Made by a program: the position numbers and the translations under genes. Positions 1 through 9,432 of a stretch of DNA of 64,000 nucleotides are shown here, in pieces. The stretch lies in the NCBI RefSeq assembly GCF_025151995.1, contig NZ_CP102290.1, positions 1,302,001 to 1,366,000 on the forward strand, written 5' to 3'. The notes below the pieces were generated by a model, which was given only the letters and a program-made list of their open reading frames with translations, was not told where the DNA came from and made no database searches. Each line of letters opens with the position of its first letter. The stretch's first letter is position 1. This DNA is from Ruminococcus gauvreauii. Lineage in GTDB: Bacteria; Bacillota; Clostridia; Lachnospirales; Lachnospiraceae.

Positions 1-1073
1 GGATACCAGAACTCGACGGCTTCCCCCCGGTCTGCGGCATCCATCGCGCACGCGAAACGGCTGTACAGATTACTCCATGCCTCAAACAGCCCCTCAGGAT
101 GCCCTGCCCCGATGCGGTCGTCCGAAAGCGCCGACGGTTCCAGGTAGCCCATGCCGCGTTCCAGAATGCGTACCGGCTCTCCCTGTACTTCCAGCGTCAG
201 CTGATTGGGATGTTCATCCCACCATTCCAGCGACGCTTTCTCACCGATGACACGGATTTTTTGTCCATGCATGGAGCCGCAGTTCACACAGCATGACCAC
301 ACATAGCCGACCGCACCATTATCGTACTCCATCACCGTCATGGAATTATCCTCAAGCGGAGCTCTTGACTTCACAAAGGACTGACGGCTGCACATCAGAC
401 GTTTCACCTTCAAGTTCGGAAGCATCACCTCCGACAGATACAGCGGATGTGTCCCGAGATCCCCCAGTACATAGGAAGGGCCCGCAACTTTCGGATCTAC
501 CCTCCATTTTGTGGACGCCGTCGTATTTTCCACCGCTGCATTGTGGAAGCCATGCGAAAACTGCATATTGACAATGCGTATTTCCCCCAGAACCCCTTCC
601 TGTATCAGACGCCGTGCCTCTTCGATCATCTGATGCCCTGCATATCCGTATGTCACACCTACGACCCTGTTCTTCTCTGCTGCAAGCGCCTCCAGCTCCC
701 GGGCTTCCTCCGTCGTAAAACAGAGCGGTTTTTCACATACAACGTGCAGTCCCGCGTTCAGTGCCGCCTTCGTGATCTCGAAATGTGTCCCGTTCGGTGT
801 CGCTACGGAAACTGCCTGGATACCATCCGGACGCCTGGATTCCTCATCAAACATCGTCTTATAATCCGGATAGCATCGGTCCGGGTCCACATGGAGCATA
901 CTTCCGAAGTCCCGTCCCCGCTCAGGATCGATGTCAAAGGCTCCTGCCACAAGTTCAAAATTGAAATCCCTCAGCGCTGCCGAACGATGGATATAACCGA
1001 TCTGACTTCCTCTGCCTCCGCCTGCCATCGCCCACCGCAGCGGTTGTTCTATCCTTTTTTCACCGTAATACAT
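1..1073 (-). CDS. Gfo/Idh/MocA family NAD(P)-dependent oxidoreductase, 3' end outside window
   Basis: Cytoplasmic sugar or polyol dehydrogenase of the Gfo/Idh/MocA family, truncated by the window edge after about 357 codons. The translation shows the Rossmann glycine motif AMAGGGRGSQIG (residues 15-26), the family EKP motif at 114-116 that carries the catalytic lysine, and the C-terminal-domain motif GDLGTHP at 204-210. The ATG at 1073 has a GGAGGAGG ribosome site directly upstream. It starts 24 bases after the isomerase gene on the same strand, so the two are probably one operon. A dehydrogenase beside an IolE-like isomerase and an Rbs-type importer suggests oxidation of an inositol-like or rare sugar; the actual substrate is not readable from sequence. 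Confidence 0.9.
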   Translation of the reverse strand, partial: MYYGEKRIEQPLRWAMAGGGRGSQIGYIHRSAALRDFNFELVAGAFDIDPERGRDFGSMLHVDPDRCYPDYKTMFDEESRRPDGIQAVSVATPNGTHFEITKAALNAGLHVVCEKPLCFTTEEARELEALAAEKNRVVGVTYGYAGHQMIEEARRLIQEGVLGEIRIVNMQFSHGFHNAAVENTTASTKWRVDPKVAGPSYVLGDLGTHPLYLSEVMLPNLKVKRLMCSRQSFVKSRAPLEDNSMTVMEYDNGAVGYVWSCCVNCGSMHGQKIRVIGEKASLEWWDEHPNQLTLEVQGEPVRILERGMGYLEPSALSDDRIGAGHPEGLFEAWSNLYSRFACAMDAADRGEAVEFWY

Positions 1074-1097
1074 GAGATCCCTCCTCCTTCATGATTT

Positions 1098-2024
1098 TTA
1101 TATGTTGTATCCCACACTTTTCAGATAGCTCACACTTTTTCTTACATCTCTGAGACTCGTGTCAGCATTGCGGGGATCGCGTTCCTGTTCAATGGTTATG
1201 TATCCGCTGTAACCGATCTTTTTTAACGTCTCCTGAATCTTCGGGTAATCCAGTGTCCCTGTCCCGATCGGACACATGGATCCTTTTGCACATCCTTCGA
1301 AAAAGCGGATGCGTTCACCCAGAACCTCCCGGTATACAGAATCGTTTACATCTTTAAAATGTACGTAATCCAGCCGGTCAGGATATCTTTCCAGCCACTC
1401 GCACGGATCCATGCCGGAGTAATATAAATGCCCGGTGTCCAGACAAAGCCCTGCTATCTCACGTGGAATATCCCTCACCACCGCTTCAATCTCGTCCGCA
1501 AACTCAATATAGCCTCCCGCGTGGGGATGGATCACGGGGCGCACCCCATACTCCGCCGCCCTCTCACAGATACCTTTGATGTGTCTCATCATCACTGACC
1601 ATTTCTCCTGCGAAAGGCGCGGCGCACGGTCTGAATGGCCTGCTGCGTAATCACGTTCATCGTGCCCCCAGTCCATAACTGTCAGATACGGCGTCGGAAA
1701 ATGCTGTTCCTCATACTTCGGAAGCACCGGCAGTTTCGTTATCAGTGAGCATATCTCGTCCGTCTGCCTGAGCACGTTTTCGTAATTCTCCTCATCCAGC
1801 AGATTATCGAATATCGTACCAGCCACGACAGACAGTCCGTTTTTTGTCAGTTCATCAGAAACCGTTCCCACGTCCGCAGGCAGATAACCGTACGGGCCGA
1901 GCTCAATCGCCCGATAGCCCGCCTCCCCTGCTTCCCTCAGCACTCTCTGCCACGGAGGGTTGTAAGGGTTTTTCACATCATCCACTCCCCAGCAGCAGGG
2001 AGCCCCACAAATACTTATCCTCAT
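1098..2024 (-). CDS. Sugar phosphate isomerase/epimerase-like TIM-barrel protein (IolE/xylose isomerase-like)
   Basis: A 308-residue AP-endonuclease-2/xylose-isomerase-like TIM barrel. Metal-site motifs are in the family order: HPHAGGYIE (near 165), CLDTGHL (near 193), YVHFKDV (near 219) and a final EQERDP (near 280). The family includes inosose dehydratase and keto-sugar epimerases, so the reaction is probably isomerisation or dehydration of a sugar or cyclitol. It is the first gene of a minus-strand pair with the downstream dehydrogenase. The ATG at 2024 has AAAGGAGG upstream. The exact activity is an inference from family and context. Confidence 0.88.
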   Translation of the reverse strand: MRISICGAPCCWGVDDVKNPYNPPWQRVLREAGEAGYRAIELGPYGYLPADVGTVSDELTKNGLSVVAGTIFDNLLDEENYENVLRQTDEICSLITKLPVLPKYEEQHFPTPYLTVMDWGHDERDYAAGHSDRAPRLSQEKWSVMMRHIKGICERAAEYGVRPVIHPHAGGYIEFADEIEAVVRDIPREIAGLCLDTGHLYYSGMDPCEWLERYPDRLDYVHFKDVNDSVYREVLGERIRFFEGCAKGSMCPIGTGTLDYPKIQETLKKIGYSGYITIEQERDPRNADTSLRDVRKSVSYLKSVGYNI

Positions 2025-2194
2025 CGCTATAAACCTCCTTTGTCTGCACTTGTTTTCTCTTTCTACTGTCCATTATATCTGTTTAAGATTTTTTCACCTT
2101 CACAATTTTGTAAATATTTTCCCATCAAACCCGCCATTTTCCGTGCGCACCGCGGCTTTTTTCATCCGCCACTCCACTATCCTGTCATCGGCAC

Positions 2195-2240
2195 AAAAAA
2201 AAGAACTGCCCGGCAGGATCACAAGCCGGCACAGCCCTTC
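2195..2240 (-). terminator. Intrinsic terminator of the AraC gene at 2255-3133
   Basis: On the minus strand a GC-rich hairpin (arms 2205-2214 and about 2225-2236, GCCGGC-type core) is followed by a run of eight T residues. It lies just after the AraC stop codon and separates that gene from the isomerase-dehydrogenase pair. Confidence 0.8.
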
Positions 2241-2254
2241 TATGATTATGTTAT

Positions 2255-3133
2255 CTATGATTGTCTGTTCGTCCCCTTCATCTCTTCTTTATAGAGCTGC
2301 CGGTACCGGATAGGAGTCATGCCTGTTGTCCTGGTAAACAGCGTACTGAAGTAATTCGTATTATCATATCCCACCATGGTCGCAATCTGTGTCGCCGAAA
2401 AATCCGTCGATATCAGCAGCGTCTGAGCCAGCCCCACCCGTCTTCGTATTACATACTGGATCGGCGTCTGCCCGGTACTGTTTTTAAAGATATGTGAGAC
2501 ATAAGTAGCTGAATATCCCAGATCCTTTGCGGTCATATCCAGTGTGATATTTTCCGTAAAATGCTGATTCAGATAATCACGGATCCGGAGGACATTCTGT
2601 TCTTCCGAAGTCCTCTGGGCAGCCACCGTCGGAAAGCTTTTCAGACGGCTGGTCATGACAAGAAACGAAGCACATTGAAGCTGCGCGACCAGACGTCCTT
2701 CTTCGTCCGCCCCCTCCAGTTCATACATCTGCTCGCACATGGACCGCAGTATCGGAAACAGGTTGCCCGTCTGCCGCACGTAGGGCCCGCCAGTCTCCAC
2801 GAGATGGTTCCTCGGCAGGCCTTTTCTCTGAAGATTCGTTATCCCGATACAGTAGGAACCGATCTCATGCTCCGATCCCGACACGACCTCATGCAGATCA
2901 CCCTGATTATAGTAAATCAGGCTCCCTTCCTTCAGCGGATAATGTTTCCCCTCGACCTGATAAGAACCCTCCCCCCTGTATATCAGAAGCAGTTCGCAGA
3001 TAGACTCATGGCGGTGAAGAGATCTCAGGACCTTTTTTCGCTCGTATCCCTGCTTACTGATATAAACCATCGTCGGCAGCTGTCCGCCCTCAAAGATTTC
3101 TGCAATTTTTCGATTTGTCTCTGACCAAAGCAT
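2255..3133 (-). CDS. AraC family transcriptional regulator
   Basis: A 292-residue one-component regulator. The N-terminal cupin-like ligand domain covers about residues 30-120 (HRHESICELLLIYRGEGSY, then YYNQGDLH). The C-terminal double helix-turn-helix covers about 190-285, with the AraC signature ending IATMVGYDNTNYFSTLFTRTTG. The start at 3133 is preferred because AAGGAG lies eight bases upstream; a longer frame to 3217 has no ribosome site. It follows the URO-D-family gene by 112 bases. A short dyad (AAAGT-ATAC-ACTTT, 3187-3200) sits just upstream and could be an autoregulatory operator. It probably senses a carbohydrate and controls the neighbouring genes. Confidence 0.92.
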   Translation of the reverse strand: MLWSETNRKIAEIFEGGQLPTMVYISKQGYERKKVLRSLHRHESICELLLIYRGEGSYQVEGKHYPLKEGSLIYYNQGDLHEVVSGSEHEIGSYCIGITNLQRKGLPRNHLVETGGPYVRQTGNLFPILRSMCEQMYELEGADEEGRLVAQLQCASFLVMTSRLKSFPTVAAQRTSEEQNVLRIRDYLNQHFTENITLDMTAKDLGYSATYVSHIFKNSTGQTPIQYVIRRRVGLAQTLLISTDFSATQIATMVGYDNTNYFSTLFTRTTGMTPIRYRQLYKEEMKGTNRQS

Positions 3134-3245
3134 ACCGTGTCTCCTTCCTGAAATTGTCCTGGCAAACCCAAAGAGGTGCCCAGAAAAAGTATACACTTTC
3201 CGGACACCTCTTATCAAGAAGGTTTAAGGGTAATTATTATATTCT

Positions 3246-4502
3246 TTATTTGTCACCGTTAAATTCTTTGATCGCATCAACCATAGCAACAATGTTCGGG
3301 ATCGGTGTGTTCGCCTGGATATTGTGAATCGTATTGCAGACATATCCGCCGTCTTTTGAGAAGATATCCAGTCTCTCCAGAACCTGCTCGCGCACTTCTT
3401 CCGGAGTTCCGAACGGCAGCACCTTCTGTGTATCGACTCCGCCGCCCCAGAATACGATGTCCTTTCCATAAGTGTCTTTCAGCTTCTGCGGGTCCATCCC
3501 CTCCGCCGAACACTGCACCGGATTTACCGCGTCAAATCCGCTCTCGATCAGATATGGAAGAATCGGGAAGATGCCTCCGCAGGAATGTTTCAGTGTCTTC
3601 CATGTGGTATTCTCATGGATCCAGTCATTCATCTTCTTATAGTAAGGCAGATAGAACTCTTTGAACACTTCCGGATCCATAAACGGTCCTCTCTGAGTTC
3701 CGAAGTCTGTTCCGCAGATGAAGAGAACATCGATGTCGGAGCCAAATGCATCCCAGTATTTTTTAAAGTTCCTAATCGCAATATCTGTTCCGCGGTCAAA
3801 TACTTCCTCCACATATTCCGGATACAGAAGCGGAGCCATGTACCATTCAGAAATGTCACGGATCCCCTTCGGGTGTTTCAGGTTCGGTCCCGGGATGTTG
3901 TTGGCATCGCCGAGTCCCGAGTAGCACGGTCCCACCTGGATCGCACGGTTATTGCCTTTCACTTCCTCCAGCACTTTCTTGTGATATGCAATCTGTGCGT
4001 CGGAAACTTCCATATAATCGGCCGTATTGTCAGCTGCGTCAGCCTCGTCCTCGTCGAACTCCGGAGTACGTGTCAGGTTGTCAAAATAAAACCCGTTCGC
4101 CGGCAGATGGCCGCTCGGTTCCACACTGTCATCGCCTTCCGGATACACATAGTATCCGCCGTTTCCGTCCTCTTTCACTATCGCATTGCCCGGGATCAGC
4201 ACGGCCTCTCCGCGGTATGACCATTCTTTCCAGTCCGTGTTGATATGTCCGTATGTATCACCGTAGTTGTAGAGCTGCTGTACGTCCACACCCATGCATT
4301 CCTGCAGGTCCGGCTCGACAAATGCTGTCATGGTTGACATGTCATTGATCTTCGGCAGACGTTTTTCCAGTCCGTAATAGTCCCTCAGCTCTTTCAGCAC
4401 GACAGCATTGATCATGGAGCAGCTCATGCCTCCGAAATCAACCGCCACCTTATCTGGCTGTGTGTGGGCAAACGTTGCCTGTACTCTCTCTTTTGACGTC
4501 AT
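3246..4502 (-). CDS. Uroporphyrinogen decarboxylase (URO-D) family protein
   Basis: A 418-residue member of the URO-D/MtaA-type superfamily. The motif KHSCGG at about 305-310 matches the position of the zinc-ligand cysteine in corrinoid methyltransferase relatives. The C-terminal segment FWGGGVDTQK, GTPEEVREQV and later HNIQANTP is characteristic of clostridial paralogues found in catabolic clusters. A role in haem synthesis is unlikely: no other haem gene is nearby and the gene sits among sugar genes. Possible activities include demethylation of a methoxylated or methylated substrate, but no corrinoid protein gene is visible in the window. Function is therefore open. Confidence 0.85.
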   Translation of the reverse strand: MTSKERVQATFAHTQPDKVAVDFGGMSCSMINAVVLKELRDYYGLEKRLPKINDMSTMTAFVEPDLQECMGVDVQQLYNYGDTYGHINTDWKEWSYRGEAVLIPGNAIVKEDGNGGYYVYPEGDDSVEPSGHLPANGFYFDNLTRTPEFDEDEADAADNTADYMEVSDAQIAYHKKVLEEVKGNNRAIQVGPCYSGLGDANNIPGPNLKHPKGIRDISEWYMAPLLYPEYVEEVFDRGTDIAIRNFKKYWDAFGSDIDVLFICGTDFGTQRGPFMDPEVFKEFYLPYYKKMNDWIHENTTWKTLKHSCGGIFPILPYLIESGFDAVNPVQCSAEGMDPQKLKDTYGKDIVFWGGGVDTQKVLPFGTPEEVREQVLERLDIFSKDGGYVCNTIHNIQANTPIPNIVAMVDAIKEFNGDK

Positions 4503-4648
4503 AATCCTTTTCTCCTTTTCCTCAAAACATACTTTGTATTTCTGCGCCTTCTTGTATTTCGTATGCCTTTAATATATACTATATTTTAAGGACTTTCACT
4601 GTCCGCGTATGCTGGAAAATATTCATTTTGTGCTAAAAGGAGGAGTCT

Positions 4649-5518
4649 ATGGAAATCAAAAAAATTCCCGATGAGGGACTGATCGTGGGTGAGAAAGGCA
4701 TCGTCCGCAAAAAGGGGCCTTATTTCCAGACCCCGTCACAGTTTGCCAAAAGCCATATGTTCTGTATCCTGTGGGCAAGTGAATACATCTGCGTTCCTCC
4801 CTACCGGGTACTTCGCCATTATCTAAATTTTTTTATTCTTTTTCATATTCTGGAAGGGGAACTTCTTTTCGAGTACCGGGGACAAAATTTCACAGCGCGC
4901 TCCGGTGACATTGTGCTGCTGGACTGTCATGTGCGCAACCACTACTGGACGGAAAAACGGGTGAAATTCCAGTACTTCCATTTCAGCGGCAATATCTCAC
5001 AGGAATTCTGCGACATGCTGTATGAGCAGCACGGCGCTCTGTTCTCCGGAGCATCCGATGCCTCTCTGCTCTGTAACTATCTTATGAAAGAATTAAGCGG
5101 AGGCCGCCCGAATGACCATAAGCTTTCCAGCATGATCTATAATCTGCTCAGTACCCTCGCCTCCCATGAAGCCAAAATTTCAAGTCCGCCGATCGCTGAT
5201 GCCCAGCAGTATATCCTGAATCATTTTCACGAACCGCTGAATGTAGAAGATATCGCCCGGCATGCCGCTCTGAGCAAGTTTCATTTTTCACGGCTCTTCC
5301 GGGAAGAGACAGGCTTTTCTCCCCACGAGTACCTGTTTAATGTACGGATGCATCATGCGCGTGAGCTTCTGAGCAACACCGGTGAGACTGTGGACAGCAT
5401 CGCCGCACAGTGCGGCTTCTCCAATACTTCAAATTTTATCCGGGCATTTAAAAAGGACGTCGAAGTGACGCCCGCCATGTTCCGGAAATTCTTTGATCCC
5501 GCCGGATTTAAGATGTAA
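4649..5518 (+). CDS. AraC family transcriptional regulator (paralogue 1)
   Basis: A 289-residue regulator with an N-terminal cupin-like sensing domain (residues 40-130, including LEGELLFEYRG) and a C-terminal AraC double helix-turn-helix from about 183 to 280 (IAAQCGFSNTSNFIRAFKK). AAAGGAGG precedes the ATG. It is transcribed towards the sugar importer operon and ends at a shared bidirectional terminator. It is clearly paralogous to the regulator at 9433-10302: same length, the shared PSQFA segment, and the same terminal TPAMFRKFFDP signature. It probably controls part of the sugar cluster. Confidence 0.93.
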   Translation: MEIKKIPDEGLIVGEKGIVRKKGPYFQTPSQFAKSHMFCILWASEYICVPPYRVLRHYLNFFILFHILEGELLFEYRGQNFTARSGDIVLLDCHVRNHYWTEKRVKFQYFHFSGNISQEFCDMLYEQHGALFSGASDASLLCNYLMKELSGGRPNDHKLSSMIYNLLSTLASHEAKISSPPIADAQQYILNHFHEPLNVEDIARHAALSKFHFSRLFREETGFSPHEYLFNVRMHHARELLSNTGETVDSIAAQCGFSNTSNFIRAFKKDVEVTPAMFRKFFDPAGFKM

Positions 5519-5520
5519 AA

Positions 5521-5552
5521 TTCAGGGAGCGCCCGTTTTGCACTCCCTGACT
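5521..5552. terminator. Bidirectional terminator between convergent genes
   Basis: Perfect 8-bp arms TCAGGGAG (5522-5529) and CTCCCTGA (5543-5550) lie between the convergent AraC and permease genes. The structure can serve both strands. Confidence 0.7.
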
Positions 5553-5562
5553 GAAAATATTC

Positions 5563-6522
5563 TTATTTTGCAGATTTTGCACGGACCACGTCCAGCAGTA
5601 CCGCCACGATCATGATGATGCCTTCCGCCACCTTCTGCATGTAGCCGCTGACGTTCATCAGGTCCATCCCGTTTGTCAGCACGCCGACTACCAGGATACC
5701 GCAGGTCATGCCGTAGATGCTTCCGATTCCGCCGTTCAGGCTGACACCGCCGATGACGCAGCCTGTGATTGCCTTCATCTCGTACGTCTCGCCGAGAGCA
5801 GCGTTTCCGGACGCCACACGCGCCGTCAGGATTACGCCTGCGATCGCCGCCATCACCCCCGCATACAGATACGTGAACAGTTTGACACGTTTTGCATTCA
5901 CGCCCGATACTACTGCCGCCTGGGCATTTCCGCCGATCGCATAGATATGGCGTCCCAGACGCGTATACTTCATGATATACCAGGTAACCAACCCCAGAAT
6001 GATCAGAATGATCACCGGAATCGGCACGATACCGATGCTCCCTCCGCCTACGTTAGTGAACTTCTCAGACAACCCGCTGATCGGTTTTCCGTTCGCGATG
6101 TACAGTGCGAGCCCCCTCAGCAGCGTCTGTGTGCCCAGCGTCGCGATGAACGCCGGCAGGCTGCAGTAAGCGATCAGAAACCCGTTGACAAAGCCGACGG
6201 CAAGTCCTACCGCGACCGCGATCAAAAGCGGCAGCCCTACTCCGCGCTCTGTCCCTGTGATTGCCATTGTCGACAGGATCGACGTCAAACCGATGACCGA
6301 ACCCGGCGACAGGTCGAAATCCCCGCCGATCAGGGTGACCATCGCACCGTAGCCCACGATCGCATAGAACGTCACCTGGCGCACGATATTGATCAGGTTC
6401 CGGTATGTCAGGAACGTATCTGTCATAAATGTCAGCAGGATAACCATCAAAAGCAGGATCAGAAGCACCCCCGCCCTGCCGTATATGTACAGCGCTTTTT
6501 CTTTCATTGTTTTATCTTTCAT
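5563..6522 (-). CDS. Sugar ABC transporter permease, RbsC-like
   Basis: A 319-residue inner-membrane permease of the ribose/xylose/galactose (CUT2) class. It has eight or more hydrophobic segments and the family motif GYGAMVTLIGGDFDLSPGS (around 55-75). It carries solute from a binding protein with energy from the double ATPase encoded just upstream. ATG 6522 is preferred because AAAGGAG lies ten bases upstream; the longer frame to 6546 has no such site. It is the last gene of the operon binding protein, ATPase, permease, 29 bases after the ATPase. Confidence 0.93.
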   Translation of the reverse strand: MKDKTMKEKALYIYGRAGVLLILLLMVILLTFMTDTFLTYRNLINIVRQVTFYAIVGYGAMVTLIGGDFDLSPGSVIGLTSILSTMAITGTERGVGLPLLIAVAVGLAVGFVNGFLIAYCSLPAFIATLGTQTLLRGLALYIANGKPISGLSEKFTNVGGGSIGIVPIPVIILIILGLVTWYIMKYTRLGRHIYAIGGNAQAAVVSGVNAKRVKLFTYLYAGVMAAIAGVILTARVASGNAALGETYEMKAITGCVIGGVSLNGGIGSIYGMTCGILVVGVLTNGMDLMNVSGYMQKVAEGIIMIVAVLLDVVRAKSAK

Positions 6523-6551
6523 GGAATCTTTCTCCTTTCCCCACACCCACG

Positions 6552-8057
6552 TTATTCTGTGATCCCGGATGCATACCGCATGATATTCTCCTGGGTCGCC
6601 TCGCTGCGCACCACTTCCCCGGTGATCCTTCCCTCGTACATGACCATGATCCGGTCACTCATGCCGATGACCTCCGGCAGCTCCGAGGAGATCAGGATGA
6701 CCGCCACGCCCTGCTGTGCCAGACGGCTGATCATCTTATGGATCTCCGACTTGCTGCCCACGTCGATCCCGCGGGTAGGCTCATCCAGGATGATGATGTC
6801 CGGCTCCGTCATCAGCCAGCGGGCAATCAGCACCTTCTGCTGGTTTCCTCCGCTTAAATTCCCGATGATCTGGGATGCACCCGGTGTCTTTACCGCATAT
6901 TTCTCGATCTGCTCCTGGCACAGCCTCTTCTCTTTGGAAATGCTGATCTTCCCAAAGCCGCTGACCGCCTGGTTATAATTACAGACCATGATGTTGTCCC
7001 CCACCGACAGCGGCAGGAAGCATCCGCTGCCCCTGCGGTCCTCCGTCAGGAACGCAATCTTATGTTTCATCGCCTCTTTCGGCGAATGCATCTGCACTTC
7101 TTTCCCGTCGATCCGGATGCTCCCGGATTCCATCTTCCGGATCCCGAACAGGGTCTCCATGACTTCCGTCCTGCCCGCACCCATCAGGCCGGCAAATCCC
7201 AGGATTTCACCCTTATGGACCTTGAAACTGATGTCATGCAGCAGGCCTTTGACGTCCATGCCTGTGACCTCCAGCTTTACATCCCCGATCTCGGCGTCCT
7301 CCTTCGGGAACATGTTGGTGATCTCGCGGCCCACCATCAGCTTTACCAGGTCTTCCTGTGTGATATCCTTCACATCATAGGTTCCCACATACGTGCCGTC
7401 CCGCATCACGGTGATCTCGTCGGAGATCTGGAACACCTCGTCCATCTTATGAGTGATGAAGATAAAGGCAATGCCCTTCTTCTTCAGGTTATTGACCAGC
7501 CGGAACAGATGCTGGCATTCCTTCTCGGTAATGGATGAGGTCGGCTCGTCCATGATAATCAGTTTTGAATGATAGGAGATCGCCTTGGCGATCTCGATCA
7601 TCTGCATCTTCGCGGTCGACAGCGTCCCGACCAGCGCGTGCGGGTCAATGTCCGTCATCTCCAGCTCCTCAAACAGTTTCCGGGTATCCTCCGTGATCTT
7701 CTTGTGGTCGACCATCACGCCCCTGATCTTATATGGCTCCCTCCCGACAAAGATGTTCTCACAGACCTTCATGGTCCTGATCGGGTTGAGTTCCTGGAAG
7801 ATCATCGTGATCCCGGCGTGCAGAACGTTCGTGATGGAGCTGGTGTCCAGGTCCTTTCCCTGCCATTTGATGCTCCCTTCCGTCTTCGTGTAGACGCCGG
7901 TCAGGATCTTCATCAGCGTCGATTTCCCGGCGCCGTTTTCTCCCATCAGGGCATGCACCGTGCCCTCTTTGATCGTCAGGGATACGTCATCCAGGGCGAC
8001 TACGCCCGGAAAAACCTTCCGAATATGTTCCATCTGTAATAACGGTGTATTGCTCAT
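6552..8057 (-). CDS. Sugar ABC transporter ATP-binding protein, RbsA-like
   Basis: A 501-residue double nucleotide-binding protein energising the CUT2 importer. The first domain has Walker A GENGAGKST and Walker B IIMDEPTSS. The second has the degenerate Walker A GLMGAGRTE usual for RbsA/MglA proteins, the signature LSGGNQQKV and Walker B IILDEPTRGID. ATG 8057 follows GGGGGAAGG; the open frame extends to 8150 but without a ribosome site. An imperfect hairpin precedes the gene and may reduce read-through from the binding-protein gene. Confidence 0.95.
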   Translation of the reverse strand: MSNTPLLQMEHIRKVFPGVVALDDVSLTIKEGTVHALMGENGAGKSTLMKILTGVYTKTEGSIKWQGKDLDTSSITNVLHAGITMIFQELNPIRTMKVCENIFVGREPYKIRGVMVDHKKITEDTRKLFEELEMTDIDPHALVGTLSTAKMQMIEIAKAISYHSKLIIMDEPTSSITEKECQHLFRLVNNLKKKGIAFIFITHKMDEVFQISDEITVMRDGTYVGTYDVKDITQEDLVKLMVGREITNMFPKEDAEIGDVKLEVTGMDVKGLLHDISFKVHKGEILGFAGLMGAGRTEVMETLFGIRKMESGSIRIDGKEVQMHSPKEAMKHKIAFLTEDRRGSGCFLPLSVGDNIMVCNYNQAVSGFGKISISKEKRLCQEQIEKYAVKTPGASQIIGNLSGGNQQKVLIARWLMTEPDIIILDEPTRGIDVGSKSEIHKMISRLAQQGVAVILISSELPEVIGMSDRIMVMYEGRITGEVVRSEATQENIMRYASGITE

Positions 8058-8104
8058 GTGCCTTCCCCCTAAAGCTAACTTCCTGTTCTTCGTGTTCCGA
8101 TAAA

Positions 8105-8135
8105 GAGGGAAGGGAGCAGGAACACTCCCTTCCTC
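8105..8135 (-). terminator. Intercistronic hairpin between binding-protein and ATPase genes
   Basis: An 11-bp stem with one bulge (8105-8116 paired with 8125-8135), followed on the minus strand by only three T residues. This is typical of a partial terminator or mRNA-stabilising element that favours binding-protein expression over the transporter subunits. Confidence 0.6.
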
Positions 8136-8164
8136 ATCTTGACTGATCATATCGTTGTTATGGC

Positions 8165-9154
8165 CTACTGTCCGGTGACAATCTCAAGGTATTCGTCTGC
8201 TTTTTCTGCTGTCACCAGCTCATACGGCACGTCCACGTACTCTTCCACTGTTTCCCCGTTCACCAGCTTGATTGCGGAGACAACCCCCTGATAGCCCTGT
8301 TCGTAGCCGTTCTGGAATACAGTCATGGACATATCACCGCTCTTAATCATGTTCAGCGCATCCTCTGTCGCGTCGATGCCGCAGACCAGAACACCCTCCA
8401 CGCCATTCTCCTTGAGGACCTTGGCTGCACCAATCGCCATCTCATCATTGTTAGCGATCACTGCGGAGAGGTCAAGCCCTGAGTTCAGCCAGTTTTCCAT
8501 CTTCTGCATTGCCTCGTCGCGCATCCAGCCGGCTTCCTGTTCGGATGCCACTTCAATCTTATCATTAACTGCCATCGCCTCTTTTGCACCCTCTGTCCTC
8601 TGTGTGGATGCCTGTACCGTCATCTCACCCATCAGGATACCGACTTTTCCGCCTTCCGGCAGGTTTTCCGCCACAAACTCACCCTGCAGCTGTCCGGAAT
8701 ACTTATGGTCAGATCCTACATACACGTCACAGCCCGCATTACTCTCAGAGTTGACAACGATGAATGGAATGCCCGCTTCCTCACATGCCTTTTTCATCGG
8801 CTCACACGCATCAGAATCAACCGGTTTTACGACGACTGCATCAGCACCCGCGTTGATGAAATTCTCCACCTGCTGCAGCTGTTTTGCCGTATCAAACTCT
8901 GCATCCTGAACCGTAACCTTGGCGCCGTTGTCTGCAGCTGCGGTCTCCACTCCCTTGACTACGTTAGCCATAAAGTCACTCAGGTAATCTCCGGAAAAAC
9001 CGATTTCAATATCCCCCTCGGCTTCTCCAACATCTTCAGCGGAAGCCTCATCTGCCGCTGCTGATTCCGCTGACTTCTCCGACTTGCCGCCGCATCCTGC
9101 GAGTGTGCTCACCATCATTGTCCCAATCAGTAACCATGCCAGTCTCTTTTTCAT
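8165..9154 (-). CDS. Sugar-binding lipoprotein of ABC transporter, RbsB-like
   Basis: A 329-residue extracellular solute receptor of the periplasmic-binding-protein type 1 family. The lipoprotein signal MKKRLAWLLIG ends in the lipobox LAGC (residues 18-21), followed by a Ser/Glu/Ala-rich linker to about 48. The mature domain has the family features VENFINAGADAVVVKPVDSD and later IANNDEMAIGAAKVL. AAGGAGG precedes the ATG. It is the first gene of the importer operon. The ligand cannot be read from sequence; the neighbouring dehydrogenase and isomerase suggest a sugar or polyol. Confidence 0.95.
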   Translation of the reverse strand: MKKRLAWLLIGTMMVSTLAGCGGKSEKSAESAAADEASAEDVGEAEGDIEIGFSGDYLSDFMANVVKGVETAAADNGAKVTVQDAEFDTAKQLQQVENFINAGADAVVVKPVDSDACEPMKKACEEAGIPFIVVNSESNAGCDVYVGSDHKYSGQLQGEFVAENLPEGGKVGILMGEMTVQASTQRTEGAKEAMAVNDKIEVASEQEAGWMRDEAMQKMENWLNSGLDLSAVIANNDEMAIGAAKVLKENGVEGVLVCGIDATEDALNMIKSGDMSMTVFQNGYEQGYQGVVSAIKLVNGETVEEYVDVPYELVTAEKADEYLEIVTGQ

Positions 9155-9233
9155 GAAAAAAATCCTCCTTCACCTTTTCCTGTGGAAATTCATGTTTTTC
9201 TATAAAAACATCGCGTGATGCTTCTAACATATT

Positions 9234-9262
9234 TTTATAATGATCTTTTATTGCTGTTTGAA
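9234..9262 (-). promoter_or_regulatory. Probable sigma-A promoter of the sugar importer operon
   Basis: On the minus strand TTCAAA (9262-9257) and TATAAA (9239-9234) are separated by 17 bases, upstream of the binding-protein gene. The surrounding 9200-9420 segment is very AT-rich and holds the back-to-back promoters of this operon and the AraC gene. Confidence 0.5.
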
Positions 9263-9329
9263 TATTAATATAATTTTATATTTTTTTGTCATTTTTCTCA
9301 ATTTTTTATCTCTGTTTTTATGATTTTTG

Positions 9330-9357
9330 TTGATTGTGTATCTCTGTAATTTATAAT
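9330..9357 (+). promoter_or_regulatory. Probable sigma-A promoter of AraC paralogue 2
   Basis: TTGATT (9330-9335) and TATAAT (9352-9357) with 16-base spacing, about 75 bases upstream of the start at 9433. Confidence 0.55.
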
Positions 9358-9432
9358 ATAATAAGTTTATGTTGTTTTCACTAGCTAATGCTGCTCTTCA
9401 ATATACATATATTGCTGCAAGGAGGATTCACA

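Noticed and set aside
3246..4502. Assignment as hemE of haem biosynthesis
   Set aside because: The length is greater than HemE, the HSCGG motif is that of the MtaA-like branch, and no haem genes are adjacent.
5947..6978. Plus-strand open frame of 343 codons
   Set aside because: It overlaps the permease and ATPase genes in antisense and lacks any domain.
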